A DNA stretch of 38,527 nucleotides from Lactobacillaceae bacterium UBA5807 (GCA_002418005.1 DIDF01000071.1:853-39379); one strand, 5' to 3'. Positions 7,487 through 17,345 are shown, numbered from the stretch's first letter. The notes: a model not told the origin generated them from the letters alone. Made by a program: numbers and translations.

Positions 7487-8450
7487 TGCTTTCCTCCATG
7501 GAGAATTCATAATTCTTAAAAGTCTGAATCCAAGTCTTTGTTGCTCCCTTAGTTCTTAATGCAGTGGCAATTTTTTGCGCTGATTCTTGACTTGGTGCTA
7601 AAGCAATCATACATCCGCCAAGACCGCTACCAGTTAACTTTGCTCCTAAGGCACCATTGGTTTTAGCAATGGCACACATTTTATCCAAGGTTTTATTACT
7701 TACACCTAAAGCAGAAAGGTCCTTTTGAGCCTGGTCCATTAATTTGCCAATTAACATCGGTTCGCTGACGGTTAATGCTTCCTTTGCTGTATTGGTAATT
7801 TCGCCTAAGTTTTTGATAAGTGGTTTAGTTTTTTCTGGTTCATCCAGTAAGTTGCGGGCAACTAAAGATACTGCTTCACTGGTTTTTCCTTTGATGCCGC
7901 TATCAGCAATTACCAAACTTGAAGTAGGTAAGTTGAGATTGAACTGTTCATTTTCATGACCTTTAATAAACCAAATCCCACCGTCAGAGCTCACAGTGGC
8001 ACTGTCAATTCCTGAAGGGTTGCCGTGGGTCACTTTTTCTTCAATATCGGCAATTTCAAGCAGGCTATCCCGATTTAAATGGACATCAAAGTAATCAAAA
8101 AGGGCTCTAGTAACTGCCACAGCAGTAGCCGCAGAGGAACCCATTCCTCTTTCTGCTGGTAATTTACTTGAAATCTTTATTTCAAATGATTCAGATTGTT
8201 TACTAAATTTTTTTAAAGTGGCGTAAATTAACTTTTTAAGTCCGGCTAAATTATCCTGCATATCTTCAACAGGACCATCAAAATATCGACAATTAATTGT
8301 TTGACCTGATACTGCCTTATTAATTTCAACATTTACGTCTACTGAATACAAAGGAATAGCTATAGCTGGTTGATTATAAACCACGCTATGTTCACCAAAT
8401 AAAATGATTTTGGCGTAACTTTTTCCAAATGCTTGCTTTTTCAATTTCAT
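7467..8450 (-). CDS. mvk: Mevalonate kinase
   Basis: This is the first enzyme of the lower mevalonate pathway, phosphorylating mevalonate to 5-phosphomevalonate. The 327-residue GHMP kinase shows AKIILFGEHSVVY at the N-terminus, the ATP loop ERGMGSSAATAVAV near residue 98, Gly-Asn-Pro-Ser-Gly-Ile-Asp with the catalytic Asp, and LTGSGLGGCMIAL near the C-terminus. It is the promoter-proximal gene of mvk-mvaD-pmvk-fni, with a weak Shine-Dalgarno sequence upstream. The upper pathway genes (mvaS, mvaA) are not in the window, which is usual because they tend to sit elsewhere. Confidence 0.96.
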   Translation of the reverse strand: MKLKKQAFGKSYAKIILFGEHSVVYNQPAIAIPLYSVDVNVEINKAVSGQTINCRYFDGPVEDMQDNLAGLKKLIYATLKKFSKQSESFEIKISSKLPAERGMGSSAATAVAVTRALFDYFDVHLNRDSLLEIADIEEKVTHGNPSGIDSATVSSDGGIWFIKGHENEQFNLNLPTSSLVIADSGIKGKTSEAVSLVARNLLDEPEKTKPLIKNLGEITNTAKEALTVSEPMLIGKLMDQAQKDLSALGVSNKTLDKMCAIAKTNGALGAKLTGSGLGGCMIALAPSQESAQKIATALRTKGATKTWIQTFKNYEFSMEESNGDAVK

Positions 8451-8471
8451 CGCTCACTTTCAAACAGTCCA

Positions 8472-8480
8472 ATTCTATCA
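8472..8480 (-). promoter_or_regulatory. Extended -10 promoter of the mevalonate operon
   Basis: Read on the minus strand this is TGATAGAAT, an extended -10 element (TGn plus TAGAAT). It lies about 22 bases upstream of the mvk start. No convincing -35 is seen. Confidence 0.45.
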
Positions 8481-8555
8481 TAATTGGCATAAGGTAAATA
8501 GGTTTCATTATATTTTTAGAGATTTATAACAAACTTACTATTTTTTAGTTGTAAG

Positions 8556-8584
8556 TAGTTAGAAAAATAGAAATGATATATAAT
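8556..8584 (+). promoter_or_regulatory. Probable promoter of the dinG operon
   Basis: A perfect -10 TATAAT (8579-8584) lies 39 bases before dinG. The best -35 at normal spacing is only TAGTTA (8556-8561). A better TTGTAA sits too far upstream at 8549. Confidence 0.45.
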
Positions 8585-8622
8585 TATTCAGGTATGGATT
8601 AAATTTTGTAAGGGATAATTCA

Positions 8623-11475
8623 ATGGAAAATAATAAGACATATGCGGTTGTTGATATCGAGACAACTGGGACAGATATGCATGAACCCAACAGAATAATA
8701 CAATTTAGCTGTGTACTGGTTAAAGATAATAAGGTCTTTTCAAAGTTCGTGACGGATGTTAATCCATTAAGAGAAGTTCCATTTAGAATTTCAGAATTAA
8801 CGGGGATTAAACAATCTCGTTTGCTTAAAGCGCCAACTTTTGATCAAGTTGCTGGTAAAATCTTTGCTCTTCTTCAGGGGACCGTTTTTGTTGCTCACAA
8901 CGTCAATTTTGACTTTCCATTTTTAAATCGAGAGTTTCAAAGAGTTGGTTTTCCGGTTTTGGAGAATACTGCCATTGATACGGTTACCTTAAGCCAAATT
9001 TTATTGCCAACACTTTCCAGTTATCGATTAAAGGATATTAGCAGTTATTTTAATATTGTTCACAAGCATCCACATTCTGCCGATAGTGATGCGCTAGCAA
9101 CGGCAAAATTGCTGTTGATTCTAAAAAAAGAAGTTCATCAACTACCATTGATTACCTTAAAACAAATCCTTCAAGTGAATCCTTCTCTTCCCAGGGACAC
9201 AATGGATGTTTTCCGTTTGGAAGTACATGATCGACAAAAAAAGGAAATTGAGGATAATCTAGCAAATCAACTACTTATCGTTGGTGGATTGGTTTTGCGA
9301 AAACAAAGCAGGCCTCAAAATAATCAACGAAATAGGGGCCAATATAAATACCCTAAGAATAAACGTGCTAAAGCTAAGGTTTTGCCCAGCCGATTGGAAT
9401 CACGAAGCGAACAGAATAAAATGATGAATATCATTTATAACAATTATTCAGCAACCGATCAGCATGAAGAAAGATCATTGATAATTGAAGCGCCAACTGG
9501 CGTTGGCAAAACCTTAGGATATTGTTTGCCATTTAGTTATCTGGTTTCAGAAAATAAGCCGTTAGTCATTAGCACCAGTACGAATTATTTACAATTTCAA
9601 CTTAAAAATCAAACCATTCCAATTTTAAATGAGGAACTGCCTTTTCATATTAGTTCCGTAATTCTAAAAGGCAGCCGTCATTATTTGGATCTTGATCGAT
9701 TTAAAAATTTACTCTTTTCTGAAGATGGCTTAACTCAAACCGCTTTTGTTAAAGCCCAGCTTTTAGTTTGGCTGACAATTACTCAAACTGGCGATTTGGA
9801 TGAAATGCATTTGAATATTGATCAAACGCCTTTTGTCAGCAGAATTCAACATCAAGGACTCCAGAGCCTTTCTAAAAGAAGTGTTTTTTTTGAATACGAC
9901 TTTCTGCGACTGAATTATCAAAGAGCTAAAAAAGCTGATTTTATTATTGTCAATCATAGTTTTTTGCTTTATAACCAACAATTAGTCAATCTTAAAGAGG
10001 GTAAACCTTACTTAGTGATTGATGAAACCCAACAATTCTCAGAACAAGCTGTTCGAAGTTCAGAAGAAAAAATTAGCTTTTTAAACTTAGTTAAACAAAT
10101 TCGTGAAGTTAATGACCTTGGCTTTAAAGGGCGAAATAACTTGAAGGATATCTTGGAGTCAAACAAAAGTATTAGTTCATTATTGGAAAATATTTTTGAC
10201 CACAATGAGAACTTGCTCGATCTGATTGATGATTTGTTTAAAAATCTTTTTAAACAGTTTATTGTTCACCAATCACTTCATAATCGGAATAATACCTTGG
10301 AAAAAATGGTGAATCCAAGTCAATTAAAAATATTCACTCAAGCTAATGCGGTTCAAATTGGGGAACTGAATTTGCTGATCATAAATTTAAAAAATGATTT
10401 TCAAAGAATTGAGCAAATTTTATCTAATGATATTTTGGCGCTAACCAAACGAGACAAACTGGTTGTTTATGAATTTGTTGATGCTTTTAATAACAGTCAA
10501 AAAAGCTTACAAAAGCTAAATCAAATTTTTAATAATTTTAATGGTGAGTCCAATGAGCATGTTTTTTGGTTGGGTATTAATTCTAATCGTGATCCTCAAA
10601 CCTTAGTATTTCACTGGAGTTTGTTGGATACTAAAACATTTTTGCAAAACCAAGTCTACGATCACTTTGAACAGCCAACTTTTACGGGTGCCACTATTTT
10701 TACCTCGAAGCGCTCCCAATTTACTTATGATTCATTAGGCTTAAATAAAGAAAATACTGCCATTAGGAGACTTAAAAATAATCAGAATGATGAAAACATG
10801 GCTAAAATCTTTGTGCCAAATGATTTGGAAGAATTTAGACCAGAGGTACAAAGTGATCAGTATATTGAACAAATTGCTGGCAGCATTGAAAGAATTTATT
10901 CTAATCAGCCTCGCCAAACCATGGTGCTATTTAATTCATTGAAAATTATAAATTTAGTTTATCAACGCCTTAAAGACGATGGTTTTACGGCTAAAAATTA
11001 TGTCCTTGCCCAGGACGTCGACGGAACTTCAGCAAAAATCAGCAAGCTCTTTATTCGTCATGAACCCACTATACTTTTGGGGGCCAATACGTTTTGGCAG
11101 GGAGTGGATTTTCCAAATCATTTACTAGAAAACTTAATAATTGCTCAGTTGCCATTTGATAATCCAACGGAACCCTATAATCGTGCCCTTCATGCTTTAA
11201 TTAAAAAGCAGGGAAAGAATCCTTTTTATAGCATTACTGTCCCAAAAGCTACTTTGCGTTTAAGGCAGGGGATTGGCCGACTTTTAAGAACTAAAAATGA
11301 TTATGGGGTCGTTTGGGTGTTGGATAATCGTTTGATCAATAAGCGCTACGGAGAGGTAATTATTAATAATCTCAGGACAAGCATTCCGATTGTTAAAGAA
11401 TCGTTTGATCAAAGCCTTGAAGAAATGAACAATTTCTATAAGATTCATGATCGTGGGTTATTTATTGACCAGTAA
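8623..11475 (+). CDS. dinG: DinG-family helicase with N-terminal 3'-5' exonuclease domain
   Basis: This is a 950-residue two-domain protein of the kind found in Firmicutes. Residues 1-170 are a DnaQ-like exonuclease with Asp11 and Glu13 (DIETTG), Asp97 (HNVNFDF) and the His151-to-Asp156 pair (HSADSD), so the DEDDh catalytic set looks complete. From about residue 260 comes a superfamily 2 XPD/DinG-like helicase region with Walker A APTGVGKT (290-297), a DETQ version of the DEAH box near residue 467, and the motif VI QGIGRLLR near the C-terminus. I do not see the four-Cys iron-sulfur cluster of E. coli DinG. In some Firmicutes homologues the exonuclease is the main activity, so helicase function here is inferred. 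The role is probably DNA repair or recombination. It is the first gene of dinG-ypmB-asnS-dnaD. Confidence 0.92.
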   Translation: MENNKTYAVVDIETTGTDMHEPNRIIQFSCVLVKDNKVFSKFVTDVNPLREVPFRISELTGIKQSRLLKAPTFDQVAGKIFALLQGTVFVAHNVNFDFPFLNREFQRVGFPVLENTAIDTVTLSQILLPTLSSYRLKDISSYFNIVHKHPHSADSDALATAKLLLILKKEVHQLPLITLKQILQVNPSLPRDTMDVFRLEVHDRQKKEIEDNLANQLLIVGGLVLRKQSRPQNNQRNRGQYKYPKNKRAKAKVLPSRLESRSEQNKMMNIIYNNYSATDQHEERSLIIEAPTGVGKTLGYCLPFSYLVSENKPLVISTSTNYLQFQLKNQTIPILNEELPFHISSVILKGSRHYLDLDRFKNLLFSEDGLTQTAFVKAQLLVWLTITQTGDLDEMHLNIDQTPFVSRIQHQGLQSLSKRSVFFEYDFLRLNYQRAKKADFIIVNHSFLLYNQQLVNLKEGKPYLVIDETQQFSEQAVRSSEEKISFLNLVKQIREVNDLGFKGRNNLKDILESNKSISSLLENIFDHNENLLDLIDDLFKNLFKQFIVHQSLHNRNNTLEKMVNPSQLKIFTQANAVQIGELNLLIINLKNDFQRIEQILSNDILALTKRDKLVVYEFVDAFNNSQKSLQKLNQIFNNFNGESNEHVFWLGINSNRDPQTLVFHWSLLDTKTFLQNQVYDHFEQPTFTGATIFTSKRSQFTYDSLGLNKENTAIRRLKNNQNDENMAKIFVPNDLEEFRPEVQSDQYIEQIAGSIERIYSNQPRQTMVLFNSLKIINLVYQRLKDDGFTAKNYVLAQDVDGTSAKISKLFIRHEPTILLGANTFWQGVDFPNHLLENLIIAQLPFDNPTEPYNRALHALIKKQGKNPFYSITVPKATLRLRQGIGRLLRTKNDYGVVWVLDNRLINKRYGEVIINNLRTSIPIVKESFDQSLEEMNNFYKIHDRGLFIDQ

Positions 11476-11518
11476 ATCTGATACAATCTACTTGTTGTAA
11501 AAAAGAAAGGAGGGCAAT

Positions 11519-12028
11519 ATGCAAAGGGAACGAAGAGTGAAGCCAACCACTAATTCTGCTCACCGATTTTGGATTGGATTTTGGATAGTCGTTTTGCTGA
11601 TTATTTGTGCAAGTTTTATCGTGGTTCATGAATCTGAAAAGCCAATGGATCAGGCTCGTCAGCAAACAATAACAATGGCGAGAAAGTATGCTGGTTTAGT
11701 TACCGTTGACAACTTTTATGCGGCTAATCTTAACCAAACTTACTACTCGGTTGCTGGGACCAACAATAAAAATCAAAAAGTGTACGTTATTGTTGCCAAA
11801 CAAGGTGGGGGTGTGACAATTATTGATCAAAATAAGGGGATAACTGATACTCAAGTTAGATCAATAATTCAAGCTAAACGGCCCACCAAAATTAATAGTA
11901 TTAGCCTAACACTTCAAAATAAGACTCCTTTCTGGGTAGTTAGCTACCTGGATTCAAAAGGAAAACTTTGTTTTGCTACTCTATCTTTTAAGAATGGCAA
12001 TGTTGTCTCAGTTGTTTCAAATATTTAA
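11519..12028 (+). CDS. YpmB-like membrane-anchored protein (DUF5590)
   Basis: This 169-residue protein has a basic N-terminus, one hydrophobic segment at about residues 19-37, and an outward-facing domain of about 130 residues. It lies between dinG and asnS, exactly where YpmB sits in Bacillus, and the predicted topology and length agree. An AGGAGG Shine-Dalgarno sequence precedes the ATG. The extracytoplasmic part contains repeated beta-strand-like segments, as in the PepSY-like fold proposed for this family. No enzymatic residues are evident and the function is unknown. The aspartate aminotransferase gene aspB, found after ypmB in Bacillus, is absent here. Confidence 0.8.
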   Translation: MQRERRVKPTTNSAHRFWIGFWIVVLLIICASFIVVHESEKPMDQARQQTITMARKYAGLVTVDNFYAANLNQTYYSVAGTNNKNQKVYVIVAKQGGGVTIIDQNKGITDTQVRSIIQAKRPTKINSISLTLQNKTPFWVVSYLDSKGKLCFATLSFKNGNVVSVVSNI

Positions 12029-12060
12029 TAAATATTTTTAAATTTGGAGGAAAAATTGTT

Positions 12061-13356
12061 TTGAAGCAAATAAATATGATTGATGCCCCAAAATATGTTG
12101 ATCAAAAAGTAAAAATTGGTGCTTGGTTAACTGACAAACGGTCAAGTGGAAAAATTGCTTTTTTACAGCTTCGCGATGGAACTGCATTTTTTCAAGGGGT
12201 TGTTGTAAAGAATAATGTAACGGCAGAAACCTTTGAAAAAGCTAAAAAGATGCGTCAGGAAACTAGTATGTGGGTTTCTGGAATTGTTCACGAAGATAGC
12301 CGCTCAAAATTTGGTTATGAACTTGAAGTTGAAGATATTGAGATTGTTGGCGAGTCAAGTGATTATCCAATCACTCCAAAGGAACATGGAATTGATTTTC
12401 TAATGGACCACCGTCATTTGTGGCTTCGTTCAAGTCGACCTCATGCAGTAATGAGAATTCGAAATGAAATGATCCGGGCAACCTATGAGTTCTTTAACAA
12501 AGAAGGATTCATCAAAATTGATGCCCCAATTTTGACGGGTAGTGCCCCAGAAGGGACAACTACGCTTTTTCATACTGAGTATTTTGACCGTGACGCCTAT
12601 TTGTCTCAAAGTGGTCAACTTTATGAAGAAGCCGGCGCTTTAGCTTTTGGCAAAGTCTTTTCGTTTGGGCCAACTTTTAGAGCTGAAAAATCAAAGACTC
12701 GGCGTCATTTAATTGAATTCTGGATGATTGAACCAGAAATGGCTTTTATGCATCAGGAACAGAGTTTGGAGATCCAAGAAAAATATATCGCATTTTTGGT
12801 CCAAAGTGTCATTGATAACTGCAAGATGGAATTAAAGACTTTGGGCAGAGACGTTGATCTGCTTAAGAAATATACCGTATTGCCTTACCCAAGGATCAGC
12901 TATGATGAAGCAATTGATATGCTCAAAAAAGCTGACTTTGATCTCGACTGGGGTGTCGATTTTGGTTCGCCTGAAGAGACTTTTCTTGCCGATCAGTTTA
13001 AGACACCTGTTTTTGTTTTAAATTATCCTAAATCAATTAAACCTTTCTATATGAAGCCACATCCTACTAGGGATGATGTGGTTATTTGTGCGGATTTGCT
13101 TGCCCCAGAAGGGTATGGTGAAATCATTGGTGGTTCTGAAAGGGAAACCGATTATGATTATCTTTATGATCAAGTTATCAAAGCAGGATTGGATCCCAAA
13201 GAATATTCTTGGTATCTTGATTTACGTAAATACGGTAGTGTTCCGCATTCTGGGTTTGGATTAGGTCTTGAAAGAGCAATTACTTGGATTACTGGTGAAG
13301 ATCATGTCAGAGAAGCAATTCCGTTCCCAAGATTGTTAAATCGAATTTATCCTTAG
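12061..13356 (+). CDS. asnS: Asparaginyl-tRNA synthetase
   Basis: This class IIb aminoacyl-tRNA synthetase charges tRNA-Asn with asparagine. The 431-residue protein begins at a TTG codon 10 bases after a strong TTGGAGGAA ribosome-binding site, and the homology begins at that codon (KQINMIDAPKYV). The N-terminal OB-fold anticodon domain includes KRSSGKIAFLQLRDG. Catalytic motif 2 is seen as FGPTFRAEKSKTRRHLIEFW (residues about 201-220), and motif 3 as GFGLGLERAITW near the C-terminus. It lies 27 bases upstream of dnaD, in the same operon. Confidence 0.97.
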   Translation: MKQINMIDAPKYVDQKVKIGAWLTDKRSSGKIAFLQLRDGTAFFQGVVVKNNVTAETFEKAKKMRQETSMWVSGIVHEDSRSKFGYELEVEDIEIVGESSDYPITPKEHGIDFLMDHRHLWLRSSRPHAVMRIRNEMIRATYEFFNKEGFIKIDAPILTGSAPEGTTTLFHTEYFDRDAYLSQSGQLYEEAGALAFGKVFSFGPTFRAEKSKTRRHLIEFWMIEPEMAFMHQEQSLEIQEKYIAFLVQSVIDNCKMELKTLGRDVDLLKKYTVLPYPRISYDEAIDMLKKADFDLDWGVDFGSPEETFLADQFKTPVFVLNYPKSIKPFYMKPHPTRDDVVICADLLAPEGYGEIIGGSERETDYDYLYDQVIKAGLDPKEYSWYLDLRKYGSVPHSGFGLGLERAITWITGEDHVREAIPFPRLLNRIYP

Positions 13357-13383
13357 ACATTAATAATGACTTGGAGGAAAGTT

Positions 13384-14094
13384 ATGGATAGATATTCAAG
13401 TCAGCTTTTGGCAAAGGGAGAAACTTATGTTAGTAATTTGCTGTTAGACAATTTTATTAAAATTGGCATGGATGCAGACGAATTATTGCTTTATCTGCTC
13501 ATCAAACAAAATAATAATGTGATCATTCCGATGCCTGATGCAGAAAAGTTAGGTAAAAAAAGTGGCTTTTCTCAGCAGAAAATTTTTGAATTATTTCACC
13601 AATTGATTGAGAAAAAATTGGTGAAAATTTCTTCCTTCAACGAACATGGTCATCAAATTGATGCTTATGATTTTGGATTAATGTATGAGAAGTTATTTCA
13701 GTTGGTTAAAGAAAATTCTGGTACCAGTGTTGCCGAAAAAGATTTTAAGCCAAATTCTAGCTCTCAAGATTTTTCAAAACGACAAGCAGTATTTGATTCG
13801 ATTGAAAAAGAATTTGGCCGTTCACTTTCTTCTATCGAAGTTGAGATGATCAGCCAATGGCTGGATATTGACCACTATGAACCAGAAATTATCAACTTGG
13901 CTCTAAAAGAAACGGTTTTAAATCAGGTATATAACCTTAAGTACATGGACAGAATTTTAGTTAACTGGCAAAAGAAGAATTTGAAGAGTCCCGAGCAAAT
14001 CGAGAAATATACTCAATCGCGTTCTGGTAGGGAGGAAAAAGGGATCGATAAATATAACGGTCCGGATATTCCATTTATTCATTTAGATGAATAA
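13384..14094 (+). CDS. dnaD: DnaD-family replication initiation protein
   Basis: DnaD is a primosome component that acts with DnaB and DnaI to load the replicative helicase in low-GC Gram-positives. I start it at the ATG at 13384, 4 bases after TTGGAGGAAA, giving 236 residues; an upstream start at 13366 would include the ribosome-binding site. The N-terminal winged-helix domain covers about residues 1-100. The DnaD C-terminal (DDBH2) domain is at about 135-205, with the conserved IEKEFGRSLSSIEVEMISQW and the YxxxIxxxW-like YMDRILVNWQKKN. Endonuclease III (nth), commonly the next gene in Bacillus, is not present. A bidirectional terminator follows. Confidence 0.93.
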   Translation: MDRYSSQLLAKGETYVSNLLLDNFIKIGMDADELLLYLLIKQNNNVIIPMPDAEKLGKKSGFSQQKIFELFHQLIEKKLVKISSFNEHGHQIDAYDFGLMYEKLFQLVKENSGTSVAEKDFKPNSSSQDFSKRQAVFDSIEKEFGRSLSSIEVEMISQWLDIDHYEPEIINLALKETVLNQVYNLKYMDRILVNWQKKNLKSPEQIEKYTQSRSGREEKGIDKYNGPDIPFIHLDE

Positions 14095-14102
14095 GTTTAA
14101 AC

Positions 14103-14183
14103 AAAAAAGATTCAGTCGAAATTTATTATCAATTCCAGATTAATTGTAATTGATAATAAATAATTTCGATTGAATCTTTTTTT
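14103..14183. terminator. Bidirectional terminator between dnaD and pbp1A
   Basis: A long, nearly perfect stem of about 31 pairs begins with six A and ends with seven T, with one small bulge and a short AT-rich loop region near 14135-14147. It serves the converging dnaD and pbp1A transcripts. Confidence 0.9.
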
Positions 14184-14216
14184 ACTTTTTTAAGTAGCTA
14201 ATAATTTATTAACTTA

Positions 14217-16559
14217 TTAACTAGCGGATTTTGGTGTGGTTGGCGATGTTGTAGTCCCTTTATTTGTTCCTTTAGTGGATTGACCAGTACCAGTACTTGA
14301 TGGGCTGGTTGAACCAGGAGTAGATGAAGTGCCACTTTCTGGGTTGTTACCACTGCCGCCAGATGGTTTCTGAACCGTACTTGTATTACCACTTGAAGAA
14401 TGGCTGTTGGTTGAACTTGTTGTTGATTTATTTTGGTTTGGTGATGTTACAGTTGTTCTACTTGAACCGGAAGTTTCCACTTTATAGCTTTCAGAGGCAT
14501 TTGAACTTGTATCTGTAACGGTTCCAGGATGTCCTGCAACATAGTATTCTGTCTGACCATTCTTTTGAACCGGAACAACATCATTTGGAGCCTGCCAGTC
14601 AGTATTTGGTTTGCTGGTTGAAATATCCCCCATAACGGATTTATAAATCTGCTGAGAAATTAATGACTGCTGCTCACTGACATAATGGCCGGGTTGGAAT
14701 TGATGGTCATAACCAGTCCAAATTGCCAACGAATAATTCTTCGTATACCCAGAGAACCAAGCATCCATTGATGAATACGACGGTAGCTGACCAACGTAAT
14801 TGTCTGGATACATTGTTGTTCCAGTCTTGCCAGCTTCAAATAAGCCTGGAACCTTAGCAGCAGTTCCTGAACCATTTTTGTCTGTCATGACTCCTTTAAG
14901 CATATCTGTAATCATAAAGGCAGTAGCTGGTGACATTGCTCTTTTCCCACTAGGACGATAAGATTTAGTATCACCATTTGGTTGAACGACTTTATTAATT
15001 AGGTAGGGCTTGTAATAAGTTCCACCATTAGCAAAAGCGGCATAAGAAGCAGCCAGTTGTTCGGTTGAAATATATAATCCAATTCCGTTTTGCAAAGTGA
15101 GAGGGTTCTTAAATGTCATTCCTAAATTGCCAAGAAATTGGGTAGCCTTAGAAATTCCAACGTTTTGCAAAGTTCTGACAGCTGGAATATTTCGTGACTC
15201 GACTAAGGCCTTTCTCATCGTAATGGTTCCTTGGTATTTATCATCAAAGTCCATTAGCTTCTTACTAGTTCCAGGATATTCAAATGGAATATCTCGCACT
15301 GGTTGATAAGTAGGGTAGTAAAGGTTCTCAATAGCCGGACCATAATCCATAATTGGTTTTGCAGTTGAACCGGATGACCTGTCAGTTTGAACTGCTCGAT
15401 TTAGGCCCATTGCAATATTAATTTTTCTGCCACCTAGCATAGCCAAGACTTTGCCAGAATTAGGATCAACTAAAGTTGCTCCAATTTGAAATTGATTATC
15501 AGGGAAGTAAATTGATGGATCGTTATTGGCTTCCTGATATAATTTCTTCTGAGCGTTCATATCAATATTGGTATAGACTTTCAATCCTGAATCTGGTTTA
15601 TAACCTTTTTGTTGTAATTCGATCAGGGTCTGCTTTAAATATGAATCAATGTATTTGGAAACAGTTTGATTTTTCGCTGTTTGACTGTGTAAACTCAACA
15701 ATCCAGTTTTAACGTTGACATTTTCAGCGGCATTAGCTTGAGCTTGAGTAATATACTTTGACTTAACCATTGCAGTTAAGACTTCATTTCTTCTTTGAGT
15801 TGCGTACTGTGGATACCTATAAGGATCATAGTTTACCGGAGATTGCGGCATTCCGGCTAAAAGAGCCAACTGACTCAAGCTTAGTTGAGATAGTGATTTG
15901 CCATAATAATATCTTGCAGCGGTTTGCATCCCATAAATTCCATTATCCATGTAAACTTTATTAATATAAAATTCTAGAATCTGCTGTTTGGAATATTGTT
16001 TTTCAACCTGCATGGCCAACCAAGCTTCTTGGGCCTTACGTTTAAAGGTCCGATCACTTGCTTTAGTTGAAAAAACAGACAATTTTACCAACTGTTGAGT
16101 TAAAGTGCTTCCACCTTGAAGTCCTAAAGACGAACCGGTCAAATTAGAAGCCGCAGCCCCAACAATTCTAATTGGATCAACACCATGATGTTTATAAAAT
16201 CTTCGATCTTCAATAGAAACAACAGCGTTTTCTAAAGTAGTAGGAATATCTTTAGACTGCACATAATCTCTATTCTGAGCTCCCATACGGGTGATAACTT
16301 TTCCGGTTGCATCATAAAAAGTTGTGGAATTATCACTTGATAAGGCATTTTGGGTAATTTTTGGTGCTGTCATTGCATAATAAGTGAAAAGACATCCACC
16401 TGCAAAGCAAACCAAAACAATCAGCCAAAGAATTATCTTGAAAATTTTTCTGATTGGCCCTCTTGTATTATTTCCATTGCCTATATTTTCGTCATCAGAT
16501 GAATCATAGCGTGAGACTCTTGAGTTGAAATCGTCCATTTGTGGATTTTTTTGTGACAT
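14217..16559 (-). CDS. pbp1A: Class A penicillin-binding protein 1A
   Basis: This is a bifunctional peptidoglycan synthase of 780 residues. An N-terminal cytoplasmic tail is followed by a transmembrane segment at about 38-61. The glycosyltransferase 51 domain has the catalytic Glu117 in Glu-Asp-Arg-Arg-Phe and the GGSTLTQQL motif at 149-157. The transpeptidase domain has active-site Ser398 in Ser-Thr-Ala-Lys, Ser455-Arg-Asn457, and Lys578-Thr-Gly. From about residue 683 the protein ends in a low-complexity tail of Ser, Thr, Gly, Asn and Pro, as is common in lactobacilli. It lies 11 bases downstream of recU on the same strand, a pairing conserved across Firmicutes. All catalytic motifs are intact. 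Confidence 0.96.
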   Translation of the reverse strand: MSQKNPQMDDFNSRVSRYDSSDDENIGNGNNTRGPIRKIFKIILWLIVLVCFAGGCLFTYYAMTAPKITQNALSSDNSTTFYDATGKVITRMGAQNRDYVQSKDIPTTLENAVVSIEDRRFYKHHGVDPIRIVGAAASNLTGSSLGLQGGSTLTQQLVKLSVFSTKASDRTFKRKAQEAWLAMQVEKQYSKQQILEFYINKVYMDNGIYGMQTAARYYYGKSLSQLSLSQLALLAGMPQSPVNYDPYRYPQYATQRRNEVLTAMVKSKYITQAQANAAENVNVKTGLLSLHSQTAKNQTVSKYIDSYLKQTLIELQQKGYKPDSGLKVYTNIDMNAQKKLYQEANNDPSIYFPDNQFQIGATLVDPNSGKVLAMLGGRKINIAMGLNRAVQTDRSSGSTAKPIMDYGPAIENLYYPTYQPVRDIPFEYPGTSKKLMDFDDKYQGTITMRKALVESRNIPAVRTLQNVGISKATQFLGNLGMTFKNPLTLQNGIGLYISTEQLAASYAAFANGGTYYKPYLINKVVQPNGDTKSYRPSGKRAMSPATAFMITDMLKGVMTDKNGSGTAAKVPGLFEAGKTGTTMYPDNYVGQLPSYSSMDAWFSGYTKNYSLAIWTGYDHQFQPGHYVSEQQSLISQQIYKSVMGDISTSKPNTDWQAPNDVVPVQKNGQTEYYVAGHPGTVTDTSSNASESYKVETSGSSRTTVTSPNQNKSTTSSTNSHSSSGNTSTVQKPSGGSGNNPESGTSSTPGSTSPSSTGTGQSTKGTNKGTTTSPTTPKSAS

Positions 16560-16570
16560 GAAAATACTCC

Positions 16571-17191
16571 TTACTGAGAATCAATTATTAAATCTACCGC
16601 ATGCAAATAGGAAATTAGGGGATTAAACCCGTAATTTACTTTGTAGCCTAAATTCTCAATATCTTTTTTTGGGATCGATTTACGACCACCATTCTTTTGA
16701 TTGTCCCAAAAGACAATTAGATCTGATGCTTTTAATAAGTATATCGATTGATCAAAATCAAATTTGATCATGACAAAACAAATTCCTCCTTGCATCAAAC
16801 ATTTATGGAGGTGAATCACTTGATGTTCATGGAAATTCTTAAGAGGAATTGATATTTTTGATTTGGTTTCTTTAGCATCAAAATCAATGTACTTTCCCCG
16901 ATAAACCCCATTATAATCAGTGGTAGAAGCCTTTGAAAAGTAGGCTTCTTTTATCCTAGCAGCACTTCTTTTAGGATAGTCAACTGATACAATGGAAATT
17001 GGAGTGGGTTTCTTGTGAATGACTGCAATATCATTTTGCAAATAATACTGGTTGCTTTTATTGATTTCATCTTCAAGACTCATTCCTCGATCCGAAAATA
17101 TCGTTGAGTTATTTTGGGCGGCATTGACTTTTAAATTTTTAGATAGCCCGTGATCAACATATCTCGACCCATTTGGATATCTAAAGTTCAT
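16571..17191 (-). CDS. recU: Holliday junction resolvase RecU
   Basis: RecU cleaves Holliday junctions during recombinational repair and chromosome segregation. The 206-residue protein has the family motifs: RGMSLEDEINKSN near residue 35, the catalytic Asp-Tyr-Asn-Gly and FDAKETKSK around 92-112 with the metal-binding Asp and Glu residues, and the C-terminal conserved YLHAVDLII. A GGAAG Shine-Dalgarno sequence lies upstream of the ATG. It is the first gene of recU-pbp1A and diverges from ypsA. Confidence 0.95.
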   Translation of the reverse strand: MNFRYPNGSRYVDHGLSKNLKVNAAQNNSTIFSDRGMSLEDEINKSNQYYLQNDIAVIHKKPTPISIVSVDYPKRSAARIKEAYFSKASTTDYNGVYRGKYIDFDAKETKSKISIPLKNFHEHQVIHLHKCLMQGGICFVMIKFDFDQSIYLLKASDLIVFWDNQKNGGRKSIPKKDIENLGYKVNYGFNPLISYLHAVDLIIDSQ

Positions 17192-17253
17192 TTATCAAAA
17201 CTTCCTTTTCTAAAAGTACCTATATATAACAATCCTATTGTACTGCTTATAAC

Positions 17254-17282
17254 TTGATTTCACTAATTAATTTATGTAGAAC
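17254..17282 (+). promoter_or_regulatory. Probable promoter for ypsA-gpsB
   Basis: TTGATT (17254-17259) and TAGAAC (17277-17282) are 17 bases apart in the divergent recU/ypsA spacer. The -10 matches consensus at 4 of 6 positions. Confidence 0.4.
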
Positions 17283-17345
17283 GATGATATTATAACAACA
17301 AACCCAAATCTTGAAAATATTTTTTAACTGCCTGGGGGTGATTTT

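Noticed and set aside
8623..11475. DinG with both exonuclease and helicase regions as a possible novel fusion
   Set aside because: This domain combination is the normal form of DinG in Firmicutes.
14217..14510. Low-complexity Ser/Thr/Gly-rich coding region at the end of pbp1A
   Set aside because: Such extracellular tails are common in class A penicillin-binding proteins of lactobacilli, and no tandem repeat unit of note is present.
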